Shown in pieces: positions 58,179-64,000 of a DNA stretch of 64,000 nt. The DNA lies in contig JAQJVL010000309.1 in NCBI GenBank assembly GCA_035578905.1, positions 77,501-141,500 on the forward strand, given 5' to 3'. Source of the stretch: Stictocephala bisonia (taxonomy: Eukaryota > Arthropoda > Insecta > Hemiptera > Membracidae). The first letter of the stretch is position 1. Every line of letters starts with the position of its first letter. The position numbers and the translations under genes are program-made. The notes beneath the pieces were generated by a model, which searched no databases, was not told where the DNA came from, and saw only the letters and a list, made by a program, of their open reading frames with translations.

Positions 58179-60744
58179 TTAACCCTAGAACTGATATGAG
58201 TCGTAAATTACGACTCATTTACGTATCCCTTTACTGATAAAGTCGCGTTTTACGACGCATTAATTCACGGCCGCGTAGCTCCGTAACCACTTAATCTATG
58301 TTGTTGTGATTTACACTAATCGATTCTCTGTTTTGTTTTCTACATCGATAGTAATATCCGAATGATCAGTGATTTGTTTACTGGCTGAAAATAAATCTAA
58401 ATGCCGCATGCGCACGCATCATTGCCAGCTGATGGCGATGCGCGGGAAACGATTTGGCGCGCGGGCGTGCTCCAGTGTCGCATTGTTACTGTTCGTGAGT
58501 GGATTATTAATTGTTATTGTTTTTATTATAACCTAAAATGGATGATCCTGTCGGATCAGAAGACATTCGGAATATTCTAGACGATGAATACATTATTTCA
58601 GATGCCGAAAGTGATATATCTGCAGAAGAATTTGCGGACAATGTTTCGTTGGCAGATTTTTCGGCAGGTAGTGAGGATGATTATGAACCAAGTGATGATG
58701 ATGAATCTAGTGATTCAAGTGTTTCTGATTCTAGTGTACCCCTTGTAAATAGAGTTGCAACCCCAAAATGGATTCGTGTTCTACCTCCTGAACCAGAACT
58801 AAATATTGAAAATGAGTTCATTGTTAGAAGTCCTGGAATCAAGAACTGTCCCCCTAGAAACTCTAGGCCTATAACATACTTCTCTCTCTTCTTTACAAAC
58901 TTTATATGGAACATGCTTGTGCGGGAAACGAACTCTTATGCTGAGAAGTCTATTAGAATGAAAAGAGATTCAGGTGAACTAAAACAGTTTTCTAGGCTAA
59001 AAAAGTGGATCGATGTAACTGTAACTGATATGAAAAAATTTATAGCGTTGGTGTTGAATATGGGCTTGATAAGGGAAAAGAACATTGTAGATTATTGGAG
59101 CAAAAAGAAAAATAGATATATTAGTTTTTTTTCTGAAACAATGTCAATAAACAGGTTTCAGAGTATTAGCTCAATGTTTCACGTCAGTTCAAAACAAGCT
59201 GTTCCCCGAACCCACACAGACTATGATCCGTGGTACAAAATTCGTGGTTTTTATGATTACATAAATAATCAACTAAAAGAACATTTTGTGCCTGAACAGA
59301 ACTTGGCAATTGATGAATCGCTCATAGGAATGAAAAACCGTTGCGTGTTTATACAATACATGCCCAACAAAAAACATGCTAGATTTGGAATTAAAAAATT
59401 TGAACTCTGCGATAGCAAATCTAGTTATGTTATGAATGTATCTTTGTACAGTGGACGAGATTTTTTGGCTGGAGGACAAGATCCTTTCACTCAAAAAGTT
59501 GTTATGAATCAAATGACCAGTTGTAATCTTTTGAATAAAGGTTACCACATATTTACTGACAACTTTTATACAAAGTTACCACTGGCTCGTGTACTACTTG
59601 CAAATAAAACTTACCTCACTGGCACAGTAAACAAAAATACTAAAGATCTATCAAAAAATGTTATTGAGGAAAAGCTAGGTGTTGAGCAGAGTATTTATTA
59701 TAGGCAAAACAAAATATTACTAGTGGGATATAAGCAAAAAGCGACCAGGAAACCGGTATATTTACTTACAACGGGGTGTCACGCAGAAGATAAGGTGGTA
59801 CGAAGCAAAAGTGGTCTACAAGCTAAGAAACCAGTCGTTATAAATAAATATAACTTACAAATGGGAGGTGTAGATAATAGTGATAAAAGTATATATCATC
59901 TTTCATGCAGTAGAGCCAGTAAGAAGTATTGGAAGAAAATCTTTTTCAATTTACTTGACATTGCAGTTTTTGATGCATATGTTTTGTATTCTAAAAACAC
60001 GGACAAGCCATTGGATAGGGATGACTTTGTAGATAGCATCATAATTGAATTAGCAGCAAGTAGAATTCCACAAGCAGACCCAGTGCCTCATATTGGACAA
60101 GGTGACAGCGAACATTCTCTACAACACTTACCAGGCCGTAAGGAAAGATTATGTATAGTTTGCGCTAAAATGCCCAATATAAAAAGGAAACGGAGCTACT
60201 ACTGGTGTCCCAGTTGTAATTGTGGGATTCATCCTACATGCTACCCCAAATTGGTACATTTCTATAGGCCTACCCAGACTGGGAGAAAAAGGAAGGCATC
60301 TGAAGATGATTCGGACTAAGCGTCATTCATCACAGCAGCCTTGTATATAATTTAGTTTTTTGTAAATAACTTTCTTATTTTTTATATTATGATGAAAATG
60401 TACATATAACGTTTTTTATTCTATGAAATGGTGAACATTTTTTATATTTAACATTTGTGTCTTGCTCCTGTGGAACAAAAACTGTAAACAGGTAAAGTAA
60501 AAATATTATTTTGATTTTATTAATTTTTTTATTACTAATGAAAAAAAAAATATTTTGATGTAAGAAAATAATAAATATTATTGCTTTTTGTTATTCTGTA
60601 GTTCAAATGGAATAAAATGATATACAACAACATATATTTTAGGCTCACTGTATATTTATTATGATTTATTTTTAAATATATCAACAAACCAGTTAAAAGG
60701 GCCTCATCATTCTGGAAAATAAGTATCATCAGTTCTAGGGTTAA
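58179..60744 (+). mobile_element. Complete piggyBac transposon
   Basis: The ends are perfect inverted repeats TTAACCCTAGAACTGAT with TTAA at 58179-58182 and 60741-60744. The left end has a 19-bp palindrome, GAGTCGTAAATTACGACTC (58198-58216), and a diverged half-copy GTCGCGTTTTACGACGC (58242-58258); no equivalent is seen at the right end. One uninterrupted transposase gene fills the centre. AATAAA at 60611 can serve polyadenylation. Size (2.6 kb) is typical of complete piggyBac elements. Confidence 0.95.
58538..60319 (+). CDS. piggyBac transposase, intact
   Basis: 593 residues, the usual length for the family. An acidic N-terminus (residues 1-65) precedes the dimerisation and RNase H-like domain (DDE_Tnp_1_7). 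The catalytic aspartates are visible in their family contexts: IDES (D259), FTDNFY (D341) and MGGVDNSD (D446, with D449), close to the positions in the Trichoplusia ni enzyme. A C-terminal cysteine-rich domain (C539, C542, C557, C560, C562, H565, C568, H574) is complete and followed by a basic RKRK nuclear-localisation-like stretch at 583-586. No frameshift or stop. Cut-and-paste transposition at TTAA sites is expected, with seamless excision. ATG 58538 is the first in frame and follows ACCTAAA. Confidence 0.96.
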   Translation: MDDPVGSEDIRNILDDEYIISDAESDISAEEFADNVSLADFSAGSEDDYEPSDDDESSDSSVSDSSVPLVNRVATPKWIRVLPPEPELNIENEFIVRSPGIKNCPPRNSRPITYFSLFFTNFIWNMLVRETNSYAEKSIRMKRDSGELKQFSRLKKWIDVTVTDMKKFIALVLNMGLIREKNIVDYWSKKKNRYISFFSETMSINRFQSISSMFHVSSKQAVPRTHTDYDPWYKIRGFYDYINNQLKEHFVPEQNLAIDESLIGMKNRCVFIQYMPNKKHARFGIKKFELCDSKSSYVMNVSLYSGRDFLAGGQDPFTQKVVMNQMTSCNLLNKGYHIFTDNFYTKLPLARVLLANKTYLTGTVNKNTKDLSKNVIEEKLGVEQSIYYRQNKILLVGYKQKATRKPVYLLTTGCHAEDKVVRSKSGLQAKKPVVINKYNLQMGGVDNSDKSIYHLSCSRASKKYWKKIFFNLLDIAVFDAYVLYSKNTDKPLDRDDFVDSIIIELAASRIPQADPVPHIGQGDSEHSLQHLPGRKERLCIVCAKMPNIKRKRSYYWCPSCNCGIHPTCYPKLVHFYRPTQTGRKRKASEDDSD

Positions 60745-62474
60745 ACAAATGATCAGACTGAATTAACTCTAGATGTGGCAAAGAATACCATTGTTATCGA
60801 ATTTACAAGCCTACTTTTAGTGGCTATTTCGTCATAAAAATTACCTTTAAAACTTATCATATTATATATTATTAAACTCAAAATATTCTCAAGAGTAAAA
60901 TATTATATTTTGATGAAAATACGCCAAATGGAATTTTCGCAAAGAAAAAGAAATAAGAGTAAGAATCAATGGATTTTTTATTTTCTGTACTGGCAAACGA
61001 ATTATTTTGACTTGTCACTAAGTAACAAACAGTATTGTTTATATACTCGATTCTTATACTTTTCGATTCATTATGAAATTGTCAACAAGGAATACTTCCT
61101 AGTTTATTTCAGTTGTTGAAAAGACGAATGTTCCGTTGCGTGCCAGGCTGTCTGGCTATCCTGGTTATTTCACCAGGATATTATTCTTTTCATGATTTTT
61201 GTTTGATTTTGTGTTATTGTTGATACTTTTTACTCATATATATTTTTTATTCATTAAATTGAAATGCCAATAGCTGTACTTTAATGTTGCTGTGGGAGAG
61301 TAACTGGCCAAAATTTAAAAAATTTAATTTGTTTCAGTTTAAATAATATATTTCATACGCAAAAAGAATGTGTAAAATAATGGAAAATAACTTAATTATT
61401 GTTATTCACTATCATTGTTGGAAAATTCTGACAGCCATATATATAACTGTTTATTTTTTAACTGACAATGAGTTGACTGAAATACAAATTAATGTAACGT
61501 TACCTAAGCATTGACAAATAAAATGTACTAAATCACAGAATTTTTTAAAAGAAGCATCATTTTGTTAAAGTTTAAAAATCCATTATTGTTTAGACAATAT
61601 ATTAAAATTAATAAAACAGTATCAACATATGCAATAACATTTAATTTACTGAGTATATTGAGTTTTCATGTTATTTTAATTTAAAATATTTTCCAATAAA
61701 AAGGTTGGAAATAGATGTTAATTAAGTTGTTTTTAAAAATTAACATTTAATTATACTTTTTTAAATGTAAATCTTGATTAATGTATTTTAGAACACAGTG
61801 CCAACGGAATAACTGAATTGAAATCGATGAACGTGAATCATTAAAAATGCAATATGTTTGAATTTATAAAAGAAAACAAGATAAGACTTTATTTTGATTG
61901 AGAAATTCAGACAGGAAGTGATAACATAAATCACGATAACAAATGAACTGATGTTATCAACAATATTCATTCAGACTGGTATCTGCAATATTCGAAAACA
62001 CAGTAGAAGACCTAATTTCATTCACGATTCCAATTATTTGTATTATTTGTTGTCAAATATGGATCCCTAAATAATTGCCGCTAACTGCAATATTTAGACT
62101 GTCTGTATGAGAATGTTCTACTGATTCATGGTACGTTACACGCGCGTAAATTACGATACTCATTCGCATTGCTTGATGGGCTTATATTGTATTTATATCA
62201 ATACGAGTTCTCGCGGTTGAACTTTATTCGTTATCGCGATATAATCAGGTCCAATCGCACTCAACCCTCTCGACTCGGAACGAAAACAAATTTAAGTAAT
62301 AATCATTTTACAACTATTTTATTTAAAGCATCAAAGTAATAGTTCTAAAAGACGCACCAATAAATATTATAGATTAAAAAGGCGGTTTTTCTTAATAATT
62401 CATCATTTTGGCACATCAGATTAATTCTGAGACATCAATATTGATTATGTATCGTGGCACTTTCGATGCATCAA
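60745..62474. other. Gene-free AT-rich stretch
   Basis: No gene seen. GC-richer text at 62140-62290 with GCGCGTAA and TCGCGAT motifs may be part of the hAT-like repeat that ends at 62547. Confidence 0.4.
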
Positions 62475-62547
62475 CATTTTGACTAGTCCCGAATCGAATC
62501 GCATCGATTTTTCATCGCATCGCACCGAATCGCATTGCTCACCCCTA
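62475..62547. repeat. hAT-like terminus with CGAATCGCAT repeats
   Basis: Inverted, the end reads TAGGGGTGAGCAATGCGATT, followed by repeats of GATGCGATGAAAA and GATTCGATTCG. TAGGGGTG or CAGGGGTG starts are common on hAT elements. No left partner was recognised. Confidence 0.45.
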
Positions 62548-62749
62548 CAAACTAATAATTTAGTTTACCCTGTATTAATCTTTACGCCACTTTCAGTTCA
62601 AATAGCATTATTACTGTCAACTATTTTAATAACAATGGTTTTAACATATTACCACATTGTAATTAATTATTTGTGTATGTTAATAATAAAACAATATTTT
62701 ATAAATCAATAAAATTATGAGTTTTACTAACCTTCTTCTAAAAAATAAA

Positions 62750-63037
62750 AAGGGGTCGATATATCAACCAGTAAACATACTGTTGGAGTTGAGGGCTCAA
62801 ACATTCACTGGTTGAAATATCAACCATAGCCTGGACAAAAATTAAACAATCATACAATTTGTTGACTATTTTTCCAGAGTCACTATAGGCCTAAAGAACA
62901 GAAAGCGCTATTGATTTTTATTTTTTTTTACAATATTTTTCTGGTGCACACTGGAGTTAATTTTAAGGTGGTTGAAATATCAATTGTGACCGTTAATGCC
63001 AAAAAGTGCAAAATGGGTCTGCACTATAAGGGGTTAA
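62750..63037. mobile_element. piggyBac-type end with GGTTGAAATATCAACC palindromes
   Basis: The right end, inverted, is TTAACCCCTTATAGTGCAGA, with TTAA at 63034-63037. Three palindromes of the GGTTGANATATCAACC type lie at 62754-62769, 62809-62826 and 62970-62985. A left end was not identified, so the element is truncated or its left end has diverged. Confidence 0.55.
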
Positions 63038-63267
63038 AGAGATAATTAACGATAAATCTCCATTTGAGTCCATAAATATTTAAGTGGAAGGAATATTATT
63101 TAGCTTTTCTGTATTGGCTGTGATTAACTTCACACAGTTTTTTAAAGTGAAGTTTATTATTATATCTAAAAAAAACAATGAAGGTTTTTTGTTTATCTTT
63201 TTCATTTATGCATAATATTAATTTAACATATCTTTTGGCAATGTTACATCGGCTACAAAAAGTACTC

Positions 63268-63485
63268 GTTAGGTGAGTGGGCTGGTGGATCAATACCACT
63301 GTATATGTAAGAGTTGGGAGGTATTGACACTCCTCCTTATGAACCCATAAACACACTGTAATAATGACCCACCCACCCACTCTTAAAACGTACAGTAGAA
63401 TAGACCCATACACCCACCCATATGGTGATATTGACCTACTAGCCACCCATACACGTACCATGAAATCATTCAACGAGCACACCCC
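63268..63485. repeat. Minisatellite with internal inversion
   Basis: Up to about 63330 the units are G-rich (GTGGATCAATACCACTGTA), then from about 63360 they are C-rich in the opposite sense (GACCCACCCACCCACTC, ATACACGTACC). Same family as at 3435, 20083 and 56735. Confidence 0.65.
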
Positions 63486-64000
63486 ACCTATAATAGTGAC
63501 AGGACAATCCTGCTGGTATACAAAACTACCTATTAAGTTTTAACATGTAAATCAGACATGTACCTTGCACTTGCAGTATAGGTTTAGAAAAATGACTGTC
63601 TTAAAAAATGAATATGAAGAAAGGAATACATATTATTTTACCAAACTATTTGTCATTATCGTTTAACGCAGTTGTTTTATCATTTCTTTTGATACATTAT
63701 GTGACAGTATTATATCATGCTATTTTTATAAAAATATTGAATTATGTTTGTTAATATAACATTACTAATAGTAAGATAGCACTCAAACAGGCGAGAGAAA
63801 CATAAAACAAATAACTACTTTTCAAAAATTAAACTCTAAAATTATGTACACTAGGAAATAGGAATTCATAAATTATAAATAAAAAAATTGCTGCTTAGAT
63901 ATAAAAATGCTAATTAAAAAAAACACAGGCACTGTCAGTGCTATTTTTTACAATTATTTGTGCAAAAAAAAGAAGAAACACATATCAGTTTATTTAATAA
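63486..64000. other. Gene-free AT-rich stretch to window end
   Basis: No feature recognised. Confidence 0.4.

Overview
The window is nuclear DNA from an animal, most likely an insect and perhaps a hemipteran; this rests on protein flavour and transposon content and was not tested by any search. It is AT-rich, has spliced genes with long introns, and is crowded with transposable elements. Two host genes can be supported. The first is Rab21 (+ strand, four coding exons at 14987-15133, 20570-20737, 22684-22802 and 29232-29466, 222 residues), whose three introns are full of repeats. The second is the last coding exon of a myosin phosphatase targeting subunit gene (Mbs/PPP1R12 type, - strand, 54060-54146), followed by about 7 kb of very AT-rich sequence (about 46.7-54.06 kb) that may be its 3'UTR.

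Left part (1-14.9 kb): a near-perfect foldback palindrome (1-555); an element with long inverted ends (874-5473) split by a non-coding hAT element (972-4356, exact 8-bp target duplication); a near-complete ZMYM1-like hAT transposon (6149-9430, exact 8-bp duplication) whose transposase has one frameshift and one intron; a tRNA-type SINE; a pogo/Tigger-type MITE (10858-11188); a Jockey-type LINE gag remnant; tandem and palindromic repeats just upstream of Rab21.

Rab21 region (15-29.5 kb): intron 1 holds a piggyBac-type MITE and a C-rich minisatellite. Intron 3 holds a hAT-like MITE, short tandem repeats and a 5'-truncated LINE with reverse transcriptase on the - strand.

Middle (30-45.3 kb): two nested piggyBac-type elements (30504-32815 around 30830-32112); an intact second hAT transposon (32961-36716) with an uninterrupted 776-residue transposase; a mini piggyBac that keeps only the C-terminal cysteine-rich domain (37576-38359, flanked by CTAA); a long hairpin (38701-39013); a decayed LINE endonuclease; a LINE with ORF1 and the endonuclease half of ORF2 (about 40.64-43.79 kb); two MITEs.

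Right part (54-64 kb): the Mbs exon, a second mini piggyBac that keeps a broken cysteine-rich domain (54710-55751), a tRNA-derived SINE, a decayed LINE reverse transcriptase, and a complete, apparently intact piggyBac transposon (58179-60744, 593-residue transposase with all catalytic aspartates). The most unusual pattern is that seven piggyBac-type ends or elements lie within 64 kb, and most families carry their own subterminal palindromes, while at least two deletion derivatives preserve the part of the transposase expected to bind such sites.
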